This document shows positions 26,831 to 34,963 of a DNA stretch of 64,000 nt, piece by piece. Origin of the DNA: Heyndrickxia camelliae (GTDB lineage Bacteria > Bacillota > Bacilli > Bacillales > Bacillaceae_C). The notes under the pieces were generated by a model. That model searched no databases, was not told where the DNA came from, and saw only the letters and a list, made by a program, of their open reading frames with translations. The stretch lies in NCBI RefSeq assembly GCF_002844575.1, contig NZ_PIQO01000001.1, forward strand, positions 408,895 through 472,894. Reading direction: 5' to 3'. Both the position numbers and the translations under genes were made by a program. How positions within the stretch are numbered: position 1 is the first letter of the stretch; the number at the start of each line of letters is the position of its first letter.

Positions 26831-27712
26831 TTGAAGCTTTTTGGAAAAGAGCATTATATTACAAGTTTTTCCGCAAAGAATAAACCAAAATTCTTTGTTG
26901 ATTTAGGGGAAACATTTCAGGTCGAAACGCATGATTGTTATGGAGGAGCTTTCACCAATGAAAGCCAATTGAGAACAAGTGTGAGCATTGATTATATTAA
27001 TCCAGCAACTGGTCCCATATATATCAATGATGTAAAAAAAGGGGATATCCTTTGTATTGAAGTGAAAAATATAGAATTAGATTCCCAAGGTGTAATGGTT
27101 CTTTACCCAGGAATGGGTACTTTAGGTGATAAAGTAAAGGTAGAAGATACAAAGATTATTCCAATTGTAGAAAATACCGCTTACTTCTCGCAACATCTTC
27201 AATTCCAAGTTCAGCCAATGATTGGAGTTATTGGGGTTGCTCCGTTAAATGGGGAGGTATTATGTGAATCACCTGGGGACCATGGAGGGAACATGGATAC
27301 AAAATATATCACTTCCGGAAATAAGTTGTACCTACCTGTTTATCATGATGGTGCTTATTTAGCATTAGGTGATTTACATGCAGCAATGGGGGATGGCGAG
27401 TTAGATGGTTCTGGTATCGAAATTGGCGGCAAAGTTACCCTAAAAGTAACAAGAAAAGAAAAACAGCCGCTATCTTTACCGATTGTTGAAACAAAGGAAT
27501 CTTTTATGTTTATTGCATCAGAAAAAACCGTAGAGAAGGCTTCAGAAAAAGGTATGGTTGCTGCTGTAGAAGCCATTCAAAAAAAGCAATCCTTGACATT
27601 TAATGATGCATACCGCTTACTTAGTGCATTGTGTGATATTCAAATTAGCCAACTGGTCAACCCGTTAGTAACAATAAGAATTAATGTGCCGAAGTACTTG
27701 CTTCATAATTAA
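26831..27712 (+). CDS. Acetamidase/formamidase family protein
   Basis: 293-residue protein of the FmdA/AmdA family of amidohydrolases that cleave short aliphatic amides. Recognisable stretches are VETHDCYGGAFTNE near the N-terminus, NPATGPIYINDVKKGD, GVIGVAP, SPGDHGGNMDTKYI and LGDLHAAMGDGELDGSGIEI. The start is TTG at 26831 about 10 bases after GGGGG. The gap to fadH is 19 bases with no terminator, so it is probably under the same FadR operator. The real substrate in a fatty-acid operon is unknown. A terminator follows. Confidence 0.85.
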   Translation: MKLFGKEHYITSFSAKNKPKFFVDLGETFQVETHDCYGGAFTNESQLRTSVSIDYINPATGPIYINDVKKGDILCIEVKNIELDSQGVMVLYPGMGTLGDKVKVEDTKIIPIVENTAYFSQHLQFQVQPMIGVIGVAPLNGEVLCESPGDHGGNMDTKYITSGNKLYLPVYHDGAYLALGDLHAAMGDGELDGSGIEIGGKVTLKVTRKEKQPLSLPIVETKESFMFIASEKTVEKASEKGMVAAVEAIQKKQSLTFNDAYRLLSALCDIQISQLVNPLVTIRINVPKYLLHN

Positions 27713-27715
27713 ATG

Positions 27716-27750
27716 AAAAATCCTTGCTAATTTATTGGCGAGGATTTTTT
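27716..27750 (+). terminator. Terminator after the acetamidase gene
   Basis: Stem AAAAATCCTTGC / GCGAGGATTTTT (one G-U pair) with a T run. Confidence 0.8.
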
Positions 27751-27964
27751 CATGTGTTTGTCGAACAAAAATAGCTGCAAGATAGAAACCTACAATTTGT
27801 AGTGATCTTGATAATATCCTATATAAATGGCAGGAGAAAGAATTATCAATAATTCCGACGGCATGTCTGTTTCTAAAGAAATTTTGCGAATCATTTTATG
27901 CATATCAACATGTTTCTATTGTTACAATGAGAAAAGAGAGTCAAGCATCGGAAAGGAGAAAGGA

Positions 27965-28051
27965 ATGTTGCAAAAATCAATCATTATCTCTGTTATGAGT
28001 GTATTTTATTTAGTTTTAATTGCAATGCTATGGCGAAAGGAAAACATGTAG
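27965..28051 (+). CDS. Possible 28-residue single-pass membrane peptide
   Basis: A short ORF in an otherwise gene-poor kilobase (27751-28744). GGAAAGGAGAAAGGA precedes the ATG, and the peptide is one hydrophobic helix (IIISVMSVFYLVLIAML) with a basic end (WRKENM). It could be a real micro-protein or a chance product. No family is recognised. TTG at 27968 is an alternative start with more conventional spacing. Confidence 0.4.
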   Translation: MLQKSIIISVMSVFYLVLIAMLWRKENM

Positions 28052-28250
28052 ATTACAAGCCATTTGTAAAGGAAGGTTTTTGTTACACAAGTTGCACTTA
28101 GCGAAAAAGCACGACCTTTATACGAAATCAAAGGATTTTCCGTTATATTACATTCTTTTCTTTTCTTATAATGAGACTGCCAAAGTGAAGAAATTAGGTA
28201 ATAGATTATACATTTATGAAAATATGAGCAAATAAGATGAAGGCCCAGTT

Positions 28251-28475
28251 GTGTTTAAAAGTGATTTTCAGGGTGTACGTTTAAAAAAAGCTGGCGGCTG
28301 TTGGAGAATTTATGAGATTCTTTACTCTGTTCCGGAAAATATCATACATCCATCTAATGAAACAGAGAGACATCAAAATTTATTTTATAAAGAAAAAAGT
28401 GTAAAGGATAATATAGATACTATCTCTAACCCCTATGAGTCCTTCATTTTACCAACCAATATTCAACCATTTTAG
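28251..28475 (+). CDS. Unrecognised 74-residue ORF
   Basis: GTG-initiated frame with AAGG 7 bases upstream, ending 25 bases before a terminator hairpin. The product contains VRLKKAGGCWRIYEILYS and is otherwise polar. The upstream frame (about 28070-28235) reads LYTKSKDFPLYYILFFSYNE, which also looks protein-like, so this stretch may hold pieces of a decayed gene rather than an intact one. Confidence 0.35.
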   Translation: MFKSDFQGVRLKKAGGCWRIYEILYSVPENIIHPSNETERHQNLFYKEKSVKDNIDTISNPYESFILPTNIQPF

Positions 28476-28500
28476 ATGTTTATTATGAAGCTTGGAGTGT

Positions 28501-28527
28501 AACCTCATCTACCTGTGAGGTTTTTAT
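28501..28527 (+). terminator. Terminator hairpin in the gene-poor region
   Basis: Stem AACCTCA / TGAGGTT, 8-base loop, then TTTATTTT. Confidence 0.7.
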
Positions 28528-28744
28528 TTTGAGTTTTTTCATTGCAATCCTTATCTATATTCTCTTATAATGTTTTTATTGCTTGCAAAAATTGCTTAGG
28601 CTAATCGTAAATAAATATCGATTTTTGATGGTTAGAAATGAACATTCGGGAATGATAAAATTAGAAAAGTAAATGTGAGTACCTCTAAATAGGTAAATTG
28701 CAAGAGCGAGCAGATTATGCTTGATTGTTGAAAGGAGTTTATAT

Positions 28745-28999
28745 ATGTCTCAGTTGTTAGGTATTATACAAAGATTAAAAGCAATGCAGGAAGGTAATGA
28801 AGCAGGTGATATTCAGCAACGTCGTTTTGAAGTAAATGGAAAAACACTTTGCCAAGTAAAATACTTTCCAGCAACGGAAACATTTGAATTGGAAGTATAT
28901 GGTGATGATAAAAAAACGAATAAGTACCAATTTGATGATATTGATATCACATCCATTGAAATCTTTGATTTAGTACAAGAAGAAAGAAATCCATCCTAG
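28745..28999 (+). CDS. ykuJ: YkuJ family protein
   Basis: 84-residue protein of the YkuJ family (about 80 residues in B. subtilis), a small alpha/beta domain of unknown function. It begins MSQLLGIIQRLKAMQEG and carries RFEVNGKTLCQVKY and FELEVYGDDKKTNKYQFDDID. ATG at 28745 follows AAAGGAG at 8-9 bases. The open frame upstream to 28721 is not needed. It is followed directly by a terminator. B. subtilis ykuK and abbA (ykzF), next in that genome, are missing here. Confidence 0.85.
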   Translation: MSQLLGIIQRLKAMQEGNEAGDIQQRRFEVNGKTLCQVKYFPATETFELEVYGDDKKTNKYQFDDIDITSIEIFDLVQEERNPS

Positions 29000-29022
29000 A
29001 GCCTAATATGGCTCTTTTTTTT
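28998..29022 (+). terminator. Terminator after ykuJ
   Basis: Stem AGAGCC / GGCTCT with a 6-base loop and eight T. It overlaps the ykuJ stop codon. Confidence 0.85.
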
Positions 29023-29082
29023 GTTTCAAAAAGGTTATAATGAGTGATGGGACAATATAACAAAGGGTGGAGGAGAAAGTAA

Positions 29083-29211
29083 ATGATATTATACATCATC
29101 CTGGGAATTCAAACACTTATTATGCTGCTAATGGTTGCAGAATTAATGAACATTAGAAAAGAAATAGCGGATGTAAAAGACTTAGTTAAAAAGAAAATAC
29201 AGACGAAATAA
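29083..29211 (+). CDS. Small 42-residue membrane-anchored protein
   Basis: ATG preceded by GGTGGAGGAGA about 7 bases upstream. The peptide is a hydrophobic helix (ILYIILGIQTLIMLLMVAELM) followed by a charged tail (NIRKEIADVKDLVKKK). It is too short for most gene callers. It sits between ykuJ and darB. No family is recognised. The strong ribosome binding site and amphipathic tail favour a real gene. Confidence 0.6.
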   Translation: MILYIILGIQTLIMLLMVAELMNIRKEIADVKDLVKKKIQTK

Positions 29212-29302
29212 ACATGATCTATAGCCGAAAATCTAGTTCTTATTTCCATGATATATGATAGAATATGTAGGGGAATATAAATATAAATGAGGGAGTTTTA
29301 TA

Positions 29303-29749
29303 ATGATTTCCTTGCAAAGCCATGAATTTTTAGAACCAAAGATTAGTGATTTTATGATCCCATCGGAGAAGGTTGCGCATGTGCAAGTCGGCAATAGTCT
29401 GGAGCATGCATTATTAGTATTAACAAAGAGTGGCTATTCTGCTATTCCAGTTTTAGATGCGAAATTTAAATTGCACGGCTTAATCAGCTCGTCTCTGATT
29501 ACAGAATCTATTCTTGGATTGGAAAGAATCGAATTTGAAAAATTAAGTGATTATAAAGTTGAAAATGTAATGACGAAAAGAATTCCTCGCGTAAAATTAG
29601 ACGATCAATTTGAAAAAGCACTTGGATTACTAATTGACCATCCATTTCTATGTGTCGAGGATGATGAAGGTTATTTTGCAGGTATTTTTACTAGAAGAGC
29701 TTTGTTGAAAGAACTGAATCACCATATACACAAACTGAATCATTTTTAA
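29303..29749 (+). CDS. darB: DarB (CbpB/YkuL), CBS-domain c-di-AMP-binding protein
   Basis: 148-residue protein made of two CBS motifs (about residues 15-70 and 85-140). It is similar in length and sequence style to B. subtilis YkuL/DarB, with KISDFMIPSEKVAHV at the N-terminus, SGYSAIPVLD and VENVMTKRIPRV. In B. subtilis, DarB binds c-di-AMP and, when free, interacts with the (p)ppGpp synthetase Rel and pyruvate carboxylase. Location between ykuJ and ccpC is conserved. GAGGGAG precedes ATG. Terminated by a short hairpin starting in the stop codon. Confidence 0.88.
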   Translation: MISLQSHEFLEPKISDFMIPSEKVAHVQVGNSLEHALLVLTKSGYSAIPVLDAKFKLHGLISSSLITESILGLERIEFEKLSDYKVENVMTKRIPRVKLDDQFEKALGLLIDHPFLCVEDDEGYFAGIFTRRALLKELNHHIHKLNHF

Positions 29750-29772
29750 AGCTCCATTTAGGGGCTTTTTTG
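29748..29772 (+). terminator. Terminator after darB
   Basis: Stem AAAGCTCC / GGGGCTTT (one G-U pair), five-base loop and T run. Confidence 0.8.
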
Positions 29773-29835
29773 CTTTATAATGTAATTTTAGTACTAATAA
29801 GATATAATATAAGAAAAACTTATAGAGGTTGAAAA

Positions 29836-30723
29836 ATGTCAACGACTGAATTTCAATTATTAACAGTACTGGCACAAGAGATGAATATGAGAAAGGCAGC
29901 TGAACGATTATTTGTTTCCCAGCCGGCTCTTTCCCAGCGATTACAAAATATTGAGAAGCAATGGGGGACAAAGCTCTTTATTCGTACACAAAAGGGACTG
30001 ACCTTAACTCCATCTGGTGAATTAGTCATTCGTTTTGCTAATGAAGTATTGGAAAAGGAAGAAAAGGTTCGAGAGGAATTGCAGTCCTTGGATTCAAAGA
30101 TTCATGGAACATTGAAAATTGCCTGTGCATCTATTGTTGGTCAAAATTGGCTTCCCCAGGTATTAAAGAGCTTTGTTGATCAGTATCCGTTGGCCAAGAT
30201 TTCTTTAATAACGGGTTGGAGCAGTGAAATCCTAAAATCATTATATGAAGATGAAGTACATATAGGAATTTTGCGTGGTTCAACAGATTGGAAAGGACCA
30301 AAAATTCATTTGTTTGAGGACACATTATACCTAGTTGATAAGGAAATTGATAAAATTGAAGACGTGTTAAAAACGGATCGTCCATTTATTCAATTTAAAA
30401 GTGATTCCAATTACTATCAAGAAATTCAAGATTGGTGGCACCGTGAATTCCAGACTACTCCAAAGAATACCATTGTGGTTGATCAAATTGAAACATGCAA
30501 ACAGATGACTTTTAATGGAATTGGTTATGCCATTTTACCTTCTATTACGTTAAATGAATCCGCAAAAAATATGAAGAAAATACCTTTAATTGGCGGACGT
30601 GATCAGAGATTAAAACGTGATACATGGCTGCTTGGATACGAGTCAGCATTTGAGTTAAAACAAGTACAGGCATTTATCGGTGTGGTGAATGATTTTTTAA
30701 AAACCCAACCACACACAATCTAG
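29836..30723 (+). CDS. ccpC: CcpC, LysR-type repressor of TCA-cycle genes
   Basis: 295-residue LysR-family regulator. The N-terminal helix-turn-helix reads MRKAAERLFVSQPALSQRLQNIEKQWG, followed by a linker helix and a periplasmic-binding-like effector domain with LKIACASIVGQNWLPQVL. Position after darB matches B. subtilis ccpC, which represses citB and citZ in response to citrate. Its usual downstream neighbours, the flavodoxin genes ykuNOP, are missing here, and dapH follows. A close paralogue cannot be excluded without alignment. Confidence 0.85.
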   Translation: MSTTEFQLLTVLAQEMNMRKAAERLFVSQPALSQRLQNIEKQWGTKLFIRTQKGLTLTPSGELVIRFANEVLEKEEKVREELQSLDSKIHGTLKIACASIVGQNWLPQVLKSFVDQYPLAKISLITGWSSEILKSLYEDEVHIGILRGSTDWKGPKIHLFEDTLYLVDKEIDKIEDVLKTDRPFIQFKSDSNYYQEIQDWWHREFQTTPKNTIVVDQIETCKQMTFNGIGYAILPSITLNESAKNMKKIPLIGGRDQRLKRDTWLLGYESAFELKQVQAFIGVVNDFLKTQPHTI

Positions 30724-30815
30724 TGGAATATACTTGTACAGTATGATTTAGTCTGTTAAAGTAATGTGAGAAATAGAATTTATACAAATGGAAATTTTGA
30801 AAGGGGAATACAACA

Positions 30816-31526
30816 ATGAAAATGATGGATGCGAACGAAATTATATCTTTTATTTCAAACAGTAAAAAATCAACGCCTGTTAAGGTATATGTAAAAGGAA
30901 ATTTAGAAGGAATAGCTTTTGGTGACAGTGTTCAAACTTTCATCAATGGGAATACAGGTGTCGTTTTTGGAGAATGGTCTGAGATATCTGAGGTACTTAA
31001 TACATATAAAGAACAAATTGAAGATTATGTGATTGAAAATGATCGCCGTAATTCTGCGATACCATTATTAGATCTTAAAGGAATTAACGCTCGCATTGAA
31101 CCAGGCGCAGTTATTCGCGATCAAGTAGAAATCGGCAATAATGCAGTTATCATGATGGGGGCAGTCATCAATATTGGTGCCGTGATTGGTGAAGGAACGA
31201 TGATTGATTTAAATGCAGTACTAGGTGGACGAGCTACTGTAGGGAAAAACTGTCATATTGGTGCAGGTGCTGTCTTAGCAGGTGTGATTGAGCCACCTTC
31301 TGCTAAACCGGTTATCATAGAAGATGATGTACTAGTTGGCGCAAATGCTGTAATCTTAGAAGGTGTAACGGTAGGGAAAGGTTCTGTTGTTGCAGCGGGT
31401 GCTATTGTAGTTAATGATGTTCCGCCAAATACAGTGGTTGCTGGTGTTCCTGCTAAAATAATTAAAGAAATTGATGAGAAAACAAAGTCCAAAATTGAAA
31501 TTAAACAAGAGTTAAGAAAGCTGTAA
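30816..31526 (+). CDS. dapH: DapH, tetrahydrodipicolinate N-acetyltransferase
   Basis: 236-residue left-handed beta-helix acetyltransferase. The first 85 residues form the DapH N-terminal domain ([14 protein letters not shown]). The rest is hexapeptide repeats such as [24 protein letters not shown] and ends with [18 protein letters not shown]. It converts tetrahydrodipicolinate and acetyl-CoA to N-acetyl-2-amino-6-oxopimelate, the first committed step of the acetylase branch of m-DAP and lysine synthesis. AAAGGGG lies upstream of ATG 30816. An intrinsic terminator separates it from dapL. Confidence 0.95.
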   Translation: MKMMDANEIISFISNSKKSTPVKVYVKGNLEGIAFGDSVQTFINGNTGVVFGEWSEISEVLNTYKEQIEDYVIENDRRNSAIPLLDLKGINARIEPGAVIRDQVEIGNNAVIMMGAVINIGAVIGEGTMIDLNAVLGGRATVGKNCHIGAGAVLAGVIEPPSAKPVIIEDDVLVGANAVILEGVTVGKGSVVAAGAIVVNDVPPNTVVAGVPAKIIKEIDEKTKSKIEIKQELRKL

Positions 31527-31534
31527 ATTTTTCC

Positions 31535-31563
31535 AAGCCTGGCACATTGCAGCCAGGCTTTTT
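31535..31563 (+). terminator. Intercistronic terminator between dapH and dapL
   Basis: Stem AAGCCTGGC / GCCAGGCTT with an 8-base loop, then five T. It ends 20 bases before the dapL start. Confidence 0.85.
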
Positions 31564-31582
31564 CAAAAAGGAGTTAATGAAA

Positions 31583-32704
31583 ATGGAGAACATACATCCA
31601 TTTGTACAAATTCGGCGCGAGTTACATCAAATACCTGAATTGGGTTATCAGGAATTTAAAACACAAGCATATTTATTACGCTACTTAGAAACACTGCCAC
31701 AAGAACGCTTCGAAATAAAAAAATGGAAGACAGGATTATTTGTAAAAGTTCATGGTACATCACCGAAAAGAATGATTGGTTATCGTACTGATATTGATGG
31801 CCTGCCAATTGAGGAACAAACAGGCCTGCCATTTAAATCCCAGCATGAAGGTCGAATGCATGCTTGCGGTCATGATTTTCATATGAGTATAGCATTAGGT
31901 GTGTTAACACATATTGTCCATCATCCTGTACAAGAGGATATATTATTCATATTTCAGCCGGCTGAAGAGGGACCAGGTGGGGCTGAACCGATGCTAAAAA
32001 GCGACATTATGAAAGAATGGAAACCTGAGCTAATTTTCGCCCTACATATTGCTCCTGAATATCCGGTCGGAACAATTGCTATCAGAGAAGGATTGTTATT
32101 TGCCAATACCTCTGAATTATTTATCGATTTAAAAGGAAAAGGTGGACATGCAGCATATCCTCACCAAACACGAGATATGGTTGTAGCAGCTTCTTACTTG
32201 GTTACCCAACTGCAATCCATTATATCGAGGAACATCGATCCATTAGATAGTGCGGTTATTACAGTCGGAAAAATAACTGGTGGCACCGTACAAAATATTA
32301 TCGCAGAAACAGCAAGGCTCGAAGGAACAATCAGAACATTGTCACCGGAAGCAATGCAGAAGGTCAAGCAGCGAATTGAGGCTATTATAAAAGGAATCAG
32401 TACAAGCTTTGAGTGTGAAGCAGTGATTGACTATGGGGCGATGTATCATCAAGTATATAATCATGCAGAGCCAACAAGGGATTTTATACAATATCTAGAG
32501 AAAAAAGAAGGCGTAAATGTATTTATTTGCAAGGAAGCAATGACTGGCGAAGATTTTGGTTATATGCTTAAAGAAATTCCGGGATTTATGTTCTGGCTAG
32601 GGGTTGCTTCCCCTTACGGATTGCATCACTCCATGTTAAATCCTGATGAAAAAGCAATTGAATTTGCCATCAATGTAGTATCGGAATACATTTCACAAAT
32701 ATAA
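31583..32704 (+). CDS. dapL: DapL (YkuR), N-acetyldiaminopimelate deacetylase
   Basis: 373-residue M20-family metallohydrolase. Motifs: [20 protein letters not shown] (metal ligands Cys-His), [11 protein letters not shown] with catalytic Glu, [10 protein letters not shown], and GGHAAYP in the dimerisation domain. It removes acetate from N-acetyl-L,L-diaminopimelate, the last acetylated step, completing the route with DapH and PatA. ATG at 31583 is chosen for 9-base spacing from AAGGAG. The ATG at 31577 has only 3. The further frame upstream lies in the dapH terminator. Confidence 0.93.
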   Translation: MENIHPFVQIRRELHQIPELGYQEFKTQAYLLRYLETLPQERFEIKKWKTGLFVKVHGTSPKRMIGYRTDIDGLPIEEQTGLPFKSQHEGRMHACGHDFHMSIALGVLTHIVHHPVQEDILFIFQPAEEGPGGAEPMLKSDIMKEWKPELIFALHIAPEYPVGTIAIREGLLFANTSELFIDLKGKGGHAAYPHQTRDMVVAASYLVTQLQSIISRNIDPLDSAVITVGKITGGTVQNIIAETARLEGTIRTLSPEAMQKVKQRIEAIIKGISTSFECEAVIDYGAMYHQVYNHAEPTRDFIQYLEKKEGVNVFICKEAMTGEDFGYMLKEIPGFMFWLGVASPYGLHHSMLNPDEKAIEFAINVVSEYISQI

Positions 32705-32713
32705 AAAGGGAAG

Positions 32714-32745
32714 AGGCACAACCTTTTTGGAGGATGTGCCTTTTT
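32714..32745 (+). terminator. Terminator after dapL
   Basis: Stem AGGCACA / TGTGCCT with a 14-base loop and five T. Confidence 0.8.
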
Positions 32746-32770
32746 CATGTTTGCTCCATTTTCTACTCTC

Positions 32771-33230
32771 ACTCAGGTTTTCATCAATTGCCACTATTTT
32801 TTCTGCGGTTTCCTCACTTTTTTCCACACTTTTCTCTGGTATTTCCTCAGATTTCCCCTATTATTTCACACATACCCAGGTTTTCATCAGTTCCCGCTAT
32901 TTTTACCGCGGATCCCTAACCTTTTTCCGTACTTTCCTCGGGTATTTCCTTAGATTTCCCCTACTATTTGACACACACTCAGGATTTCATCAGTTCCCGC
33001 TATTTTTTCCACGTTTCCTCACATAATTCCACACTTTCCTCGGGTATTTCCTCAGATATCCCCTATTATTTCACACACACTCAGGATTTCATAAGTACCC
33101 GCTATTTTTACCGCGGTTTCCTCACATAATTCCACACTTTCCTCGGATATTTCTTCAGATATCCCCCATTTTTCCACACGCACTCAGGATTTCATCAGTT
33201 CCCACACTTCCCTCGGTTTTCCCAAGTTTT
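32771..33230. repeat. Tandem repeat, unit about 103 bp, 4 full copies plus a partial one
   Basis: Unit starts at ACTCAGG (or ACCCAGG) are at 32771, 32874, 32977, 33079 and 33182, giving periods 103, 103, 102 and 103. Each unit contains TTTCATCAGTTCCCGCTATT, then several TTTCCTC elements, then a TATTTCACACACAC-like end. Copies 3 and 4 are the most alike. The fifth stops after about 50 bp. The strand is pyrimidine-rich, so several frames stay open, but the period is not a multiple of 3 and no ribosome binding site fits, so it is probably non-coding. From 33231 to 33450 I see nothing convincing. Confidence 0.9.
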
Positions 33231-33450
33231 AGAGGTTGGATGGTGGACTTCAGTTCCTTATTTGTGACAAAACGGGGACAATTTATTAAATTCGTGGATT
33301 TCTTTTCCTATATATAGCATTAAAGCAGCAATTTCATTTCTCTGTGATTTTATAACAATAACTTTGACCTATTTCCGCAAAAGTCGTAATACAAGGTCAA
33401 GGTCATTTCCTAGAATTTATGACCCTTGGAGTCGACTAATTCATTATGTG

Positions 33451-34146
33451 TTACTTTTCAAAATTAATAGAAGGAAAAACAACTTCTAATTCCCTACTGC
33501 CAATTTCAGTTATAATGATTGCCCGTGATGTTGGATGTCGCTTGATCCAATTTAATTCAAGCATCCTTTCCAAGATTGCATTTCCAAGTGCTCCGCCTAA
33601 GTGATAGTGACGCTCACTCCAATCAATGCATTTCAAAGAAAACTTTCGCTTTTTTCGTTTTAATTGTTCGATATCAATTTGAAATTCAGAAAAAAATTGC
33701 TTGCCATTTTCGGTAACTATAAACTCTTTGTAATCTTCTTTGATATATCCCATATTCAGCAAACTTTTAGTAAGGTTAACTCCTAATTTTCCCGCAAGAT
33801 GATCATAACAAGTTCTAGCACTTTTTAAGGCTTTCATTTCGGTAGATTGTCTCAAGGATTTAATTTCTACGGGGGGTGAAAGTGCCAGCAATGACTCTAG
33901 AATCTGAGCAATCTCCGAATTTGCAAGCCGATAATAACGATGTCGTCCTTGGCTTTCTATAGTAACCATATTTAATTCCGCTAATTTTGCTAAATGAAAG
34001 CTTGCTGTTTGCTGCTTAATTCCAGCTTGATAAGCGAGTTCGCTAGCAGTATGGAAGCGGTTATCCAGTAATGTTGTTAAAATTGCAGCTCTTGAAGTTT
34101 CACTAACAAGGGAAGCAACCTTTGCAATATTAGGACTTATACTCAT
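33451..34146 (-). CDS. ArsR-type winged-helix regulator (YdfF-like)
   Basis: 231-residue regulator. An ArsR-type helix-turn-helix occupies the first 90 residues: SETSRAAILTTLLDNRFHTASELA, then KQQTASFHLAKLAELNMV and GRHRYYRL. A C-terminal domain of about 130 residues contains YHLGGALGNAIL. No Cys-rich metal site is seen. The start is ATG 34146, 12 bases after AAAAGGAG. The frame begins earlier with a TTG abutting that site. It is divergent from a flavin-reductase-like gene, an arrangement like B. subtilis ydfF-ydfE, and an inverted repeat lies between them. Confidence 0.78.
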   Translation of the reverse strand: MSISPNIAKVASLVSETSRAAILTTLLDNRFHTASELAYQAGIKQQTASFHLAKLAELNMVTIESQGRHRYYRLANSEIAQILESLLALSPPVEIKSLRQSTEMKALKSARTCYDHLAGKLGVNLTKSLLNMGYIKEDYKEFIVTENGKQFFSEFQIDIEQLKRKKRKFSLKCIDWSERHYHLGGALGNAILERMLELNWIKRHPTSRAIIITEIGSRELEVVFPSINFEK

Positions 34147-34176
34147 ATTTTCTTTCAACTCCTTTTAATGTATTTC

Positions 34177-34200
34177 ATATTTCGATGTTAATGGAAATAT
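34177..34200. promoter_or_regulatory. Inverted repeat in the ydfF/ydfE-like divergent region
   Basis: Perfect 7-bp arms ATATTTC and GAAATAT separated by 10 bases, centred in the 99-bp divergent intergenic region. Candidate operator for the ArsR-type regulator. Confidence 0.45.
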
Positions 34201-34245
34201 TCCTGCTTTACAATAAAAACGATAAAGGAAGAGGAGATGACTGAG

Positions 34246-34875
34246 ATGACTGAAATGAATCAAATAAAAAGACGAGTAAATCATATGTCTATTACACCAA
34301 AAATTTTATACTATGGGACACCAGTAATCTTGTTAAATACACTTAATGAGGACGGTACGACAAATATAACGCCGATCTCGTCTTCGTGGGCATTGGGGGA
34401 CTGTATTATTTTAGGTATTGGTTTAGGAGGAAAAGCAATGGAAAATCTTCAAAAACATAAGGAATGTGTGTTAAACATCCCGGATTTCTCACTTTGGAGA
34501 CAAGTTGAGGCACTGGCTCCATTTACAGGTAAGAATCCTGTTCCGGAGGAAAAACAACAACTTGGATTTTCCTATAAAAAGAATAAATATAGTGCAGGGC
34601 ATTTTACGGAGCAAGCATCTTATATTGTTAAACCTTCCAGAATTAATGAATGCCCGATTCAAATAGAAGTAGAGGTTAAAGATATAAGAATACCAGATCA
34701 TACTCCATTTTTTGGCATAATTGAAACGAAAGTATTAAAAGTCCATGTGCAAAAAGAGTTAGTGGCAGGAGATCATCATATTGATCCAGAAAAATGGAAT
34801 CCGTTAATCTATAATTTCCGGCACTACTTTGGATTAGGGAAACCGTTAGGAAAAACATATAGAGCAGAGGTTTAA
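34246..34875 (+). CDS. Flavin-reductase-domain protein (YdfE-like flavoprotein)
   Basis: 209-residue protein of the flavin reductase-like, FMN-binding split-barrel family: GTPVILLNTLNEDGTTNITPISS near the N-terminus, then CVLNIPDFSLWRQVEALA. Probable FMN-dependent oxidoreductase, substrate unknown. Of three close ATG codons (34237, 34246, 34255), 34246 has the best spacing (9) from GAGGAG. Divergent from its likely regulator. No terminator is obvious before the next gene, which has its own ribosome binding site about 85 bp on. Confidence 0.78.
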   Translation: MTEMNQIKRRVNHMSITPKILYYGTPVILLNTLNEDGTTNITPISSSWALGDCIILGIGLGGKAMENLQKHKECVLNIPDFSLWRQVEALAPFTGKNPVPEEKQQLGFSYKKNKYSAGHFTEQASYIVKPSRINECPIQIEVEVKDIRIPDHTPFFGIIETKVLKVHVQKELVAGDHHIDPEKWNPLIYNFRHYFGLGKPLGKTYRAEV

Positions 34876-34963
34876 TCTAACGAAATTACTTTCAAAATAT
34901 TTAGATTGATATTTTAATAGCGATTGTTTATGATAGTCTATAAATTCACTTGGAGGAGTTTAA

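Noticed and set aside
28020-28235. 71-codon ORF
   Set aside because: No ribosome binding site and it begins inside the preceding micro-ORF. Retained only as a possible gene remnant in the findings.
32727-33026. Overlapping plus-strand ORFs of 60-99 codons in three frames, rich in Phe, Pro and Ser
   Set aside because: They lie in the pyrimidine-rich 103-bp tandem repeat, whose period is not a multiple of 3. No ribosome binding site, and open frames in all three registers are expected from the base composition.
32771-33230. CRISPR array
   Set aside because: Units are about 103 bp of continuous, mutually similar sequence with no unique spacers between short identical repeats, and no cas genes are present.
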